This document shows, in pieces, positions 1 to 6,754 of a DNA stretch of 17,359 bases. A program made the translations under genes and the position numbers. Location: assembly GCA_036742455.1 (NCBI GenBank), contig DAINQU010000039.1:1-17359 (forward strand), written 5' to 3'. Under the pieces are notes generated by a model. It was not told the DNA's origin. It was given only the letters and a program-made list of their open reading frames with translations, and searched no databases. This stretch comes from CAIKZZ01 sp036742455. GTDB lineage: Bacteria > Pseudomonadota > Gammaproteobacteria > Steroidobacterales > Steroidobacteraceae. The number at the start of each line of letters is the position of its first letter. The first letter of the stretch is position 1.

Positions 1-18
1 CATGGGCATGGGCATGGG
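1..18 (+). repeat. Three tandem CATGGG hexamers encoding His-Gly repeats
   Basis: CATGGG is repeated three times in phase with the reading frame and encodes HGHGHG of the transporter's His-rich tail. The array may extend upstream of the window. In-frame hexamers of this kind can change copy number by slippage without breaking the gene. I see it as part of the coding sequence and not as a separate element. Confidence 0.5.
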
Positions 19-915
19 CACTCACATGGCGGCGATCGACTGGGCGTTGCCTTTTGGCTGATTGGCGGCTTCACCATTGTTGAGGCCATCGGCGGCTGGT
101 GGTCGGGTTCGTTGACCTTGCTCGCTGATGCGGGACACCTCTTCGTGGATACGCTCGCGCTCGCACTTGCGTATGGCGCGCAACGCCTCGCGAAACGGCC
201 CGCCTCAAACCGGCGCAGTTTCGGGCATGGACGAGCTGGCGTCTTAGCGGCTTTCGTCAATTCGCTCGTGCTCCTTGGAATCGTGGTCGCCATCGTCGTC
301 GAAGCCGGCTTCCGGCTCGCCGATCCCCATCCGATGAATGCAGGAATCGCGTTGTGGGTCGCATCCGGTGGAATTGCGGTCAATTTGCTGGTCGCGGCCT
401 TGCTACACGGCCATCACCACGGCGATATGAATGTTCGTGCGGCGTATTTGCACGTGCTTTCGGACTTACTCGGCGCCGTCGCAGCCGCTGCCGCCGCGCT
501 GATCGTCATGGGCACTGGATGGCTTGCGGCCGATGCCTGGTTATCCCTTGTCGTGACGCTTTTGATCGGGCGCAGTGCGTGGCCGCTGTTAGTTCACTCG
601 GCGCACGTGCTGCAGGAAGGGACTCCTGACGGATTCGATCCTGAACAATACGCGCAGCGACTCGTGGTGGCCGTGCCCGGTGTGACGGATGTCCACCACG
701 TGCATGCGTGGTCGCTGACGCCATCGGAGCCACTGCTGACCTTGCATGCCAGCTTGGCGCCAAACACGGATGCTGGTGAAGCCTTGCGCGCCATCAAGGC
801 GATCACCGTCACCGAATTCGGTATACGTCATTCCACCGTTCAGTTAGAGCCGGCCCAATGCGCCGACCCGGATCACGCGTGCGGTGAGCCCGCCGCATCC
901 CTCGCGAGTCGATAA
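1..915 (+). CDS. Cation diffusion facilitator (Zn-type) efflux protein, 5' partial
   Basis: This is a cation diffusion facilitator, an inner-membrane metal/proton antiporter that exports Zn(II) and related ions (ZitB/CzcD type). The reading frame is open from base 1, so the true start lies outside the window; 304 residues are visible. The visible N-end is a His/Gly-rich stretch (HGHGHGHSHG), usual in this family as a cytosolic metal-binding tail. The two metal-site motifs are present: H46xxxD50 in the second visible membrane helix (LADAGH) and H151xxxD155 in a later helix (HVLSD). A second His cluster (HGHHHGD, about 136-142) lies in the loop between them. The soluble C-terminal domain follows from about 205, with VHHVHAW at 231-237. 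Histidine at the TM2 site is typical of zinc transporters. The last 43 bases overlap the convergent acyltransferase gene. The family is certain; the exact metal is inferred. Confidence 0.93.
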   Translation, partial: HGHGHGHSHGGDRLGVAFWLIGGFTIVEAIGGWWSGSLTLLADAGHLFVDTLALALAYGAQRLAKRPASNRRSFGHGRAGVLAAFVNSLVLLGIVVAIVVEAGFRLADPHPMNAGIALWVASGGIAVNLLVAALLHGHHHGDMNVRAAYLHVLSDLLGAVAAAAAALIVMGTGWLAADAWLSLVVTLLIGRSAWPLLVHSAHVLQEGTPDGFDPEQYAQRLVVAVPGVTDVHHVHAWSLTPSEPLLTLHASLAPNTDAGEALRAIKAITVTEFGIRHSTVQLEPAQCADPDHACGEPAASLASR

Positions 916-1616
916 AGCGCTTTGAGTTCTGCATCGATTTCTTTCTGCAGTCGCTCGGTGGTCGGAGCGTCGATGCGCTTAGGCACAAAGCGCGGCGTAC
1001 CGACGGCGATGGTAATGGTCGAAAACGGCCGGGGAAGCACAAAGCGGTCCCATTTGTGGAACAGCCAGGCCCGGGTCGCGTGAAAGGAAAGCCCGACAAT
1101 CGGGCGGCCGGACAACTGAGCCAACATGACCGCACCCGGCTTGCACTCGAACGCCGGTCCGGTGGGTCCGTCAACCGTGATCGCGGGCGAGATGCCTTTT
1201 TGGAGTGCGACGTAGTAATCACGCAAGGTTCGGGCGCCGGTATGGCTTGACGACCCCCGAATCACGTAGCAACGGTGACTGGCGGCGATGCGGGACGGGA
1301 TCTCGCCGTCCACCGACGGACTGATCAAAAAGCCTGGGTCCAAACCGATACGACGCAACCCGATTAAGTACTTCGTAAGAAACAGCTGATGCTGGTGCCA
1401 GTACACCGGGATGATCGGGCCGTCTTTCAGCCCCTCGACTGCGTTCTCTTCACCCAGCACAAGCTTGATTCGGCAGGTGAGCCAGAAGAAGCGGATCAGC
1501 ACGAGCCCTACGGGAGTCGCAATCCGGTAGAGCCAGCGCCGTCGCGCGGTCATCTCACGACCCAAATAGGGTTCATCGTGAGTCTCGGGGGCATTGGGGG
1601 GAGCCGGCGTAGTCAT
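873..1616 (-). CDS. Lysophospholipid acyltransferase-like protein (DUF374 family)
   Basis: This 247-residue protein belongs to the DUF374 branch of the lysophospholipid acyltransferase superfamily. The family signature is clear: YWHQHQL at about 72-78 (the position of the HxxxxD-type motif, here without an obvious Asp), SVDGEIPSRIA at 101-111, RGSSSHTGART at 120-130, ITVDGPTGP at 146-154 and PGAVMLAQLSGRPIV at 160-174. An N-terminal hydrophobic stretch (about 33-48) should anchor it to the inner membrane. Members are expected to move an acyl chain from a thioester donor to a glycerolipid or sugar-lipid acceptor, but few have been tested. It follows the PPTase gene by 8 bases. Its AGGA ribosome site (1622-1625) overlaps that gene's TGA, so the pair is translationally coupled. 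Its 3' end overlaps the convergent transporter gene by 43 bases. The acceptor and donor here are unknown; the neighbouring acyl-ACP is a good candidate donor. Confidence 0.85.
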   Translation of the reverse strand: MTTPAPPNAPETHDEPYLGREMTARRRWLYRIATPVGLVLIRFFWLTCRIKLVLGEENAVEGLKDGPIIPVYWHQHQLFLTKYLIGLRRIGLDPGFLISPSVDGEIPSRIAASHRCYVIRGSSSHTGARTLRDYYVALQKGISPAITVDGPTGPAFECKPGAVMLAQLSGRPIVGLSFHATRAWLFHKWDRFVLPRPFSTITIAVGTPRFVPKRIDAPTTERLQKEIDAELKALYRLARDAAGSPHA

Positions 1617-1624
1617 AAACGTCC

Positions 1625-2341
1625 TCAGGGTGCCGGGATTCTGCGGGGTTGAGCGGTCTGCAGCAACCGGACCAAGTCTTCAATGGAATGGGTATGCAAC
1701 CGCACGGGGGCCGCCTGGTGTGCAGGAAGCGCACACCAACAGTGATCGCCTGCGGGGACCTCCACCGGCTGAAGCACCCATCGGCCCGTGGACGTCACCG
1801 CCACCTGCTCGGACTCAAAGCGCAGGTCAGAAATCCCCTTCAGACCGCGTCCGTCGGCTTTGAGAGCGGCTTCCATACGCGTCCAGGCATCGGTTGGCGG
1901 GATGCGCCCGGCGTTGACCGACTCCCGCAATCCGTCCGGCAAAATCAGTCTCACATCCTCAAGCGTCGCAGCGGACCGGCTTTCCAGATCCACGCCGATC
2001 GGTCCGCCAGACGCGATCAGAACCACCACGGCGTGGCCGGTGTGGGAGAGGCTGCAGGCGGGCCCACCGATCCAGCGCGGCGGCCCATCCGGCGGGTACT
2101 CCACCATCTCCGGCTCAAAGGGCTGGCCCATCGCCGCGGCTGCCGCGGCGATCAGTGCGCTCGCCAAACCACGACCCAAGCGGTCTCGCAACTCGCGTTG
2201 GCGGGCGATGGCGGCTCGGCGGGCGCGCGGGATCACCGACGCCAACAGCACCTCCAAAGCGTCCTCAGGCTGCGCAGGTACCGCAACGTGATGTAAACTC
2301 GGCAATTGTTCCACGTTTCCCGCCATCAGCGTCGCAGCCAT
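1625..2341 (-). CDS. 4'-phosphopantetheinyl transferase, Sfp type
   Basis: This enzyme moves the phosphopantetheine arm of CoA onto a serine of carrier-protein domains. It has 238 residues, normal for the Sfp type. Visible motifs are the Mg-binding GVDLE at 116-120 (D118, E120), the preceding ACSLSHTGH at 95-103, and WTRMEAALKADGRGL at 153-167 with E157 and K161. The usual KEA lysine is replaced by Met156, a position where relatives also vary. The likely substrate is the carrier domain at the end of the ligase encoded divergently. An ATG at 2341 has a GAAGG ribosome site 8 bases upstream; a second ATG at 2326 has none, so I chose 2341. That start overlaps the P450 start in a shared CATG. The acyltransferase gene follows 8 bases downstream in the same operon. 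Confidence 0.9.
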   Translation of the reverse strand: MAATLMAGNVEQLPSLHHVAVPAQPEDALEVLLASVIPRARRAAIARQRELRDRLGRGLASALIAAAAAAMGQPFEPEMVEYPPDGPPRWIGGPACSLSHTGHAVVVLIASGGPIGVDLESRSAATLEDVRLILPDGLRESVNAGRIPPTDAWTRMEAALKADGRGLKGISDLRFESEQVAVTSTGRWVLQPVEVPAGDHCWCALPAHQAAPVRLHTHSIEDLVRLLQTAQPRRIPAP

Positions 2342-3656
2342 GCCCCGAACCTTCGATCAGCATAGCGCGAGCTCGCTGCCACCGCCGCTCGACCCGGACG
2401 CCTTTGACGTCGGGTCGACCGACGATTCGCTCGACCGACTCGTCGCCGCAACCGCCCGGTCTGGGGATTTCTTTCGCATTCACGCACCCGGCCGACGATC
2501 GGATACCTGGATCTTGAATAACCCGGCCGACATCAAACGGGTACTGGTCACCAATCACCGTAATTACACCAAAGGTGTCGGCCTAGATCGCGTTCGAATT
2601 TTGCTCGGCAACGGCATCATGACCAGTGAGGGCGATCTTTGGCGCCGCCAGCGCCGAATGATTCAACCGTTTTTTCACCGTCGGGTCATCGAATCCTTCG
2701 CTACGGTGATCGAAACCGAAGTCGCAGGCCGCCTACGCGCCTGGGAAACGCTCGCGGCCAGCGGCACGCCAGTCTCCATCACGTCGGAGATGAGCGAACT
2801 CACTCTGGATATCATTTTGCGCGCCATATTTGGCGAAGACCTCGAGTGGCTGACGGAGCGGATGGGTCAGAACCCGTTTGCGCTGGTCACTGAGCACGCC
2901 GCACGTGATCTGCAGTTTGCCTATCGCTTCCGAAGCCTCGTCCGCCTGGTCGGAGAACTGGTCGTGCGACGCCGCAGTGAGGGGCTCGAACGTCACGACT
3001 TTCTCGGTATGTTGATGGCGGCTCGCGACAAAGAAACCGGCGCACCGATGCCGGATCGGGAACTGTTGGACGAGGCCATGACGTTAATTGTGGCCGGGCA
3101 TGAGACCAGTGCCAGCGCGTTGAACTGGACGTGGTTTCTACTGGCCACCCACCCGGAAGCCGATGCGCGGGTGGCCGCTGAAGTCGCCCACTTAGACCCC
3201 TCGGCACGGCTCACGTACGCCGAGGCAGAAGGCCTTCGGCACACGCAAGCGGCGATCATGGAAGCCATGCGACTCTACCCACCCGGTTGGATCCTGAGCC
3301 GCAGAACCATCACGGATGACGTACTGTCGGGGCATCGCATTCCGGCAGGGACGGACGTCATGCTCAGCCCCTATCTGATCCAACGACACCCCACCCATTG
3401 GGATGCGCCCGACGCGTTCAGGCCCGAACGGTTCTTGAACGACGACCCCCGCGACCGATGGATCTACATACCTTTCGCCGCCGGCCCGAGACACTGCGTG
3501 GGCGAAAATTTTGCGATGTACGAGATGACCGTCCACGTCGCCCGCGTCGCCGCCCGGTGGCGCATGGAATACTTGAACGAAGGCCCGCTCGATATTGAAG
3601 CGGCGATCAACCTGCGGACGCGCGGCGAATTGCGCATGCGCCTGCATGCTCGCTGA
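2340..3656 (+). CDS. Cytochrome P450, probable fatty-acyl oxidase
   Basis: A soluble haem monooxygenase of 438 residues, full length for a bacterial P450. The oxygen-activating I-helix motif is AGHETSA at 252-258, the K-helix ExxR is E308-A-M-R311, PERF is at 362-365, and the haem loop is FAAGPRHCVGENFA with the iron-ligand Cys386. The B'-C region (GDLWRRQRRMIQPFFH at 98-113) resembles P450s that act on fatty acids, such as CYP110 and CYP102 relatives; that is a family impression from motifs. The ATG at 2340 is the only possible start between an in-frame TGA at 2289-2291 and residue 94, but it has no visible ribosome site. The acyl-ligase/ACP gene starts 28 bases after its stop. No ferredoxin or reductase gene is nearby, so it must borrow electrons from elsewhere in the genome. 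The substrate, perhaps an acyl chain on the ACP domain, is inferred. Confidence 0.92.
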   Translation: MPRTFDQHSASSLPPPLDPDAFDVGSTDDSLDRLVAATARSGDFFRIHAPGRRSDTWILNNPADIKRVLVTNHRNYTKGVGLDRVRILLGNGIMTSEGDLWRRQRRMIQPFFHRRVIESFATVIETEVAGRLRAWETLAASGTPVSITSEMSELTLDIILRAIFGEDLEWLTERMGQNPFALVTEHAARDLQFAYRFRSLVRLVGELVVRRRSEGLERHDFLGMLMAARDKETGAPMPDRELLDEAMTLIVAGHETSASALNWTWFLLATHPEADARVAAEVAHLDPSARLTYAEAEGLRHTQAAIMEAMRLYPPGWILSRRTITDDVLSGHRIPAGTDVMLSPYLIQRHPTHWDAPDAFRPERFLNDDPRDRWIYIPFAAGPRHCVGENFAMYEMTVHVARVAARWRMEYLNEGPLDIEAAINLRTRGELRMRLHAR

Positions 3657-3684
3657 CCACCTCGGTCAGCACGGAAGAACACGA

Positions 3685-5637
3685 ATGTCACACGACACCC
3701 TGATCGACATCCTCAACGCGAACCGCGACGCACCGCGGGCGATCCATTATCTCGAGGGCGAACAGGATCGTCGGACCGTGCCGTATGCCGGCCTTTGTGA
3801 CAATGCCCTCGGCATCCTCGCGCACCTTCAATCGGCCGGCGCCGCGCCAGGCGACAAAATGATCATCTTCTTGAACAGCAACCAGCAGTTCATCGAAGGT
3901 TTCTGGGGTGCGATGGCGGGCGGTATTGTTCCTGTTCCGTTGGCCGTGGGCATCTCCGATGAGCATCGCCATAAGCTGCTGCGCATTGCGCGCAAGTTGG
4001 GCAACCCACTGCTGTACACGGACCGCCGCAATCTCGACCGTATCGGCGCTTTTGCCGCGACCGTCGGCGAGTCGGACACGTTCGCTCGCTTAGAGAAACG
4101 GGCCGTACTCGTCGAGAATTTGGGCGATCTGTCGCGTCGGGGCACGCCGGTACAACCCAGCGCTGACGACACAGCATTCATCCAGTTTTCCTCTGGGTCC
4201 ACGAGCTTGCCCAAAGGCGTTGTGCTCTCGCACCGCAACGTGATCGCCAACCTCCGCGGCGCAACGGCCGCTGCCCGATTCAGCGCAGAGGACATCTCCC
4301 TCAGTTGGATGCCGCTCACGCACGACATGGGACTGATCGGCAAACACATCTTCATGTTTGCCAATCGGATCGAGAATTACCTGATGCCGACGGAGTTGTT
4401 CATCCGTCGACCATTATTGTGGACTCAGTTTGCTTCGCAAACGCGGGCCACGATCCTTTCCTCACCGAATTTTGGCTACCGTCACTTTTTGAAAGTGCTG
4501 GATGACCGCTCGCTCGACGGCATCGACCTGTCCGCGGTTCGGCTGATTTTTAACGGTGCCGAACCGATCTCCGTCGACTTGTGCGATGAGTTCATGGACC
4601 GGATGGCACCCTACGGCTTGGCACGCCACGCCATGTTCCCCGTCTATGGATTGGCAGAGGCAACGCTTGCGGTCACGTTCCCGCCCCCTGGCAGTGCCTA
4701 TACGCATCGACTGTTTGATCGTCACCAGTTGAATCCGGGTGCGGTGGCCGGCTTTGCGGACCCCGGGTCCGCCGACGCACTGGCGCTGATGAATGTGGGC
4801 CGGCCAATCCCAGGAACCGAAGTGCAAATTGCGGCCATGGATGGCCCGGAAGTTTCGCCGGGGTCGGTGGGCCGCATCCTCATTCGTGGCGACAACGTGA
4901 CGCGCGGCTATTTCGAAGATCCCGAAGCCACCGCACGGACGATCGACGCGTCCGGTTGGCTTGATACCGGCGATCTGGGCGCAATGGTTGATGGCGACCT
5001 GTACGTCACCGGTCGCGCCAAAGAGATCATCTTTATCAACGGCCAGAACTACTTCCCGCACGACCTTGAGGGTATCGCCCAGCAGGCTACGGGCCTAGAA
5101 CTCGGCAAAGTGGTCGCCGCCGGCTGCCGACCAACATCGGCCGAAGGCGATGAACTGACGTTCTTCGTGCTGCATCGCGGCTCACTCGAGGACTTTTTGC
5201 CCATTTCGCACGAGGTCACTCGCCTCGTGAATGAACACGCCGGCTTGGAAGTCGCGCACGTCGTACCGGTCAAGCGTATCCCGAAAACGACCAGTGGCAA
5301 GATCCAACGCGTGGCTCTCGAACAAGCGTTTATCGCGGGTGAGTTTGCCGAGGAAATGGCCACTCTGGCGACGTTGCGCGAACAGCACCACGGGCATCGG
5401 GCGGCGGGCGAAGGCCTTGAAGCGCGCGTGCTGGCCATCTGTGTCGAGGCGCTCGCCGGCAAGTCGGTCGCGGTCGACGATAATTTGTTTGAAATCGGCG
5501 CAAGCTCACTCACGCTGATACAGATACACGAAGAGATCGATCGGCAATTCCCGGGCGCCATCGACTTGACTGAATTGTTCGATTACCCGACCGTCGCACA
5601 ACTCGCCCAACATCTGGAATCCAAAATCCAGGCCTGA
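3685..5637 (+). CDS. Fatty-acyl-AMP ligase fused to a C-terminal acyl carrier domain
   Basis: This 650-residue two-domain protein should activate a fatty acid with ATP and load it onto its own carrier domain. Adenylation domain, about 1-560: P-loop SSGSTSLPKG at 169-178, SWMPLTHDMGLIG at 207-219, NGAEP at 290-294, YGLAEAT at 321-327, TGDLG at 428-432 (D430), GRAKEIIFINGQNYFPHDLE at 443-462, and PKTTSGKIQR at 533-542 with the catalytic-loop Lys539. The HDMGLIG, YGLAEAT and G-N-YFPHDLE forms are those of fatty-acyl-AMP ligases (FAAL) rather than CoA ligases. Carrier domain, about 575-650: DNLFEIGASSLTLIQI, with Ser608 the likely phosphopantetheine site. The frame is open from 3595, inside the P450 gene, but the ATG at 3685 has a GGAAG ribosome site (3673-3677) 7 bases upstream and begins the conserved fold. 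The VanZ-like gene follows after 16 bases. The chain length and final product are unknown. Confidence 0.92.
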   Translation: MSHDTLIDILNANRDAPRAIHYLEGEQDRRTVPYAGLCDNALGILAHLQSAGAAPGDKMIIFLNSNQQFIEGFWGAMAGGIVPVPLAVGISDEHRHKLLRIARKLGNPLLYTDRRNLDRIGAFAATVGESDTFARLEKRAVLVENLGDLSRRGTPVQPSADDTAFIQFSSGSTSLPKGVVLSHRNVIANLRGATAAARFSAEDISLSWMPLTHDMGLIGKHIFMFANRIENYLMPTELFIRRPLLWTQFASQTRATILSSPNFGYRHFLKVLDDRSLDGIDLSAVRLIFNGAEPISVDLCDEFMDRMAPYGLARHAMFPVYGLAEATLAVTFPPPGSAYTHRLFDRHQLNPGAVAGFADPGSADALALMNVGRPIPGTEVQIAAMDGPEVSPGSVGRILIRGDNVTRGYFEDPEATARTIDASGWLDTGDLGAMVDGDLYVTGRAKEIIFINGQNYFPHDLEGIAQQATGLELGKVVAAGCRPTSAEGDELTFFVLHRGSLEDFLPISHEVTRLVNEHAGLEVAHVVPVKRIPKTTSGKIQRVALEQAFIAGEFAEEMATLATLREQHHGHRAAGEGLEARVLAICVEALAGKSVAVDDNLFEIGASSLTLIQIHEEIDRQFPGAIDLTELFDYPTVAQLAQHLESKIQA

Positions 5638-5653
5638 GGATGCATCAACGACC

Positions 5654-6661
5654 ATGGGACAGCCCACGCCCGCCGCGCTCGTGTCCGTCTGGCCCCATCG
5701 GCTGACCCGTGTGCCGGTGCCGTTGCTGGGGCTTGCAGTGGGGCTCTTGGCGTTGGCGGTGCTCTACGTAGAAGTCCCTGGCCGCCCGCTGATTCTGCAC
5801 GCGCTGCAAAAGCTCGGTCACCCGGCCGTGTTCGCGGCCATGGCAGTCACCCTATTCGGGATGCGGCGACGGCTACGACCCATGAGCGGCATCTGGAGTG
5901 ATTACGGCTCGGTGTTCTTGATCGGTACCGGTCTTGGGATCGCCACCGAACTGGCGCAAGTACTCACGCACCGAGATCCGGCGGTGAAAGATGTGCTGTT
6001 GGACGTCCGTGGCATTACAGGCGCGCTCGCCCTGTTAGCAGCCTTTGACCCCCGATGGCGATTAGGCCTCTCAGCGCGGCGCGTACGGCACCTTTTTTTG
6101 AGCGTTGCCGTGCTCGTGATGGCGATCACGGTCGGACCGGTCCTGTGGGTCGCCGGTGCCTATGCGCATCGATCGCTCGAAGCACCCACCCTGTTTGCCC
6201 CACGCCATTCGATCGACTTGTTGCTGGTGTCGCTCACCGATAGCGCGCCGGAACTGAGCGCCATGCCTGCAGGCTACGCGCGGCAGGCTGACGAGCGCGG
6301 ACTGCGAGTGCCGCTGACAACGCGCCCCTACGCCGGCGTTGTGCTCGATGAACCCTTAAGTGACTGGCGTTCGTATCGCACGCTGCGCATCGACATCACC
6401 AACCCCGCGCGCAGCGAACTCACGCTGCATATTCGCGTGCAAGATCGCGCCCACAACGGCCTGTATACCGATCGCTTTGAAGGGGCGGAACCGATTCCGG
6501 GAAATACCCGGCGCGTCATCGAAATACCCGTTGAGAAAATCGCGGGCGGCCCGCTGCGCCGCCGACTCGACCTCGCCCACATTGGACCGATCACGCTGTA
6601 CAAAACCAGTGGCGAAGGCCCGCGGGAAATGTGGCTCGGTTCCGTCGAATTAATCCGATAA
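5654..6661 (+). CDS. VanZ-like membrane protein with C-terminal extracytoplasmic beta domain
   Basis: A 335-residue protein in two parts. The first 170 residues hold about five membrane segments (roughly 21-41, 54-70, 86-104, 118-132 and 146-168) with the VanZ-family pattern GLGIATELAQ (E99, Q102) followed by R107 and KDVLLDVRGITGA (D113, D117). VanZ proteins confer teicoplanin resistance in enterococci, but the function of most homologues is unknown. Residues from about 190 to 335 form a soluble domain rich in alternating hydrophobics (YAGVVLDEPLSDWRSYRTLR, LTLHIRVQDRAHNGLY, MWLGSVELI), like a beta-sandwich carbohydrate-binding (CIA30/CBM-like) fold, probably periplasmic. The ATG at 5654 lies 16 bases after the ligase stop; a GAGG overlaps that stop but is 14 bases away, a weak ribosome site. 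It is the last gene of the P450-ligase operon and may bind or organise the product at the envelope (inferred). Confidence 0.8.
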   Translation: MGQPTPAALVSVWPHRLTRVPVPLLGLAVGLLALAVLYVEVPGRPLILHALQKLGHPAVFAAMAVTLFGMRRRLRPMSGIWSDYGSVFLIGTGLGIATELAQVLTHRDPAVKDVLLDVRGITGALALLAAFDPRWRLGLSARRVRHLFLSVAVLVMAITVGPVLWVAGAYAHRSLEAPTLFAPRHSIDLLLVSLTDSAPELSAMPAGYARQADERGLRVPLTTRPYAGVVLDEPLSDWRSYRTLRIDITNPARSELTLHIRVQDRAHNGLYTDRFEGAEPIPGNTRRVIEIPVEKIAGGPLRRRLDLAHIGPITLYKTSGEGPREMWLGSVELIR

Positions 6662-6678
6662 ATACTGCGAAGTCGGAC

Positions 6679-6749
6679 CCCCTGATAATGGTAGTGTCGC
6701 GTTAAGGGCGGCACTGATCGCCCTGATCAATAATATGTAAAATCAGGGG
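6679..6749 (+). promoter_or_regulatory. Repeated CCCTGAT boxes able to pair with the ribosome site of the next gene
   Basis: CCCTGAT occurs at 6680-6686 and 6721-6727, and its reverse complement ATCAGGG at 6742-6748. The last copy contains the AGGGGA ribosome-binding site (6745-6750) of the secreted-protein gene that starts at 6755. Either upstream copy can form a stem with it: 7 bp from 6721 with a 14-base AT-rich loop, or 8 bp from 6679-6686. The two stems compete. This could mask translation or act as a protein-binding operator. A TAATAT in the loop (6731-6736) looks like a -10 box but has no matching -35. Function is inferred. Confidence 0.4.
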
Positions 6750-6754
6750 AAACC

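Noticed and set aside
1..18. CATGGG repeats as a CRISPR-like or regulatory array
   Set aside because: They are three in-frame hexamers coding for His-Gly in a transporter tail, with no spacers.
112..114. TTG as start of the cation diffusion facilitator
   Set aside because: The frame is open to base 1 and encodes the His-rich tail and first membrane helix upstream, so the true start is outside the window.
1649..2296. Open frame of 215 codons on the plus strand opposite the PPTase gene
   Set aside because: The minus strand carries clear PPTase motifs; the plus-strand product is low-complexity Arg/Gly/His-rich with no recognisable domain.
2294..2299. TAAACT as -10 box for the P450 operon
   Set aside because: It matches four of six positions and is well placed, but no -35-like hexamer is found at 16 to 18 bases.
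3595..3684. Upstream extension of the ligase gene into the P450 gene
   Set aside because: The extra 30 residues are translated P450 tail in another frame; the ATG at 3685 has a good ribosome site.
4462..5061. 199-codon open frame on the minus strand inside the ligase gene
   Set aside because: It lies opposite strongly conserved adenylation motifs, has no family-like motif, and is a common shadow frame in GC-rich DNA.
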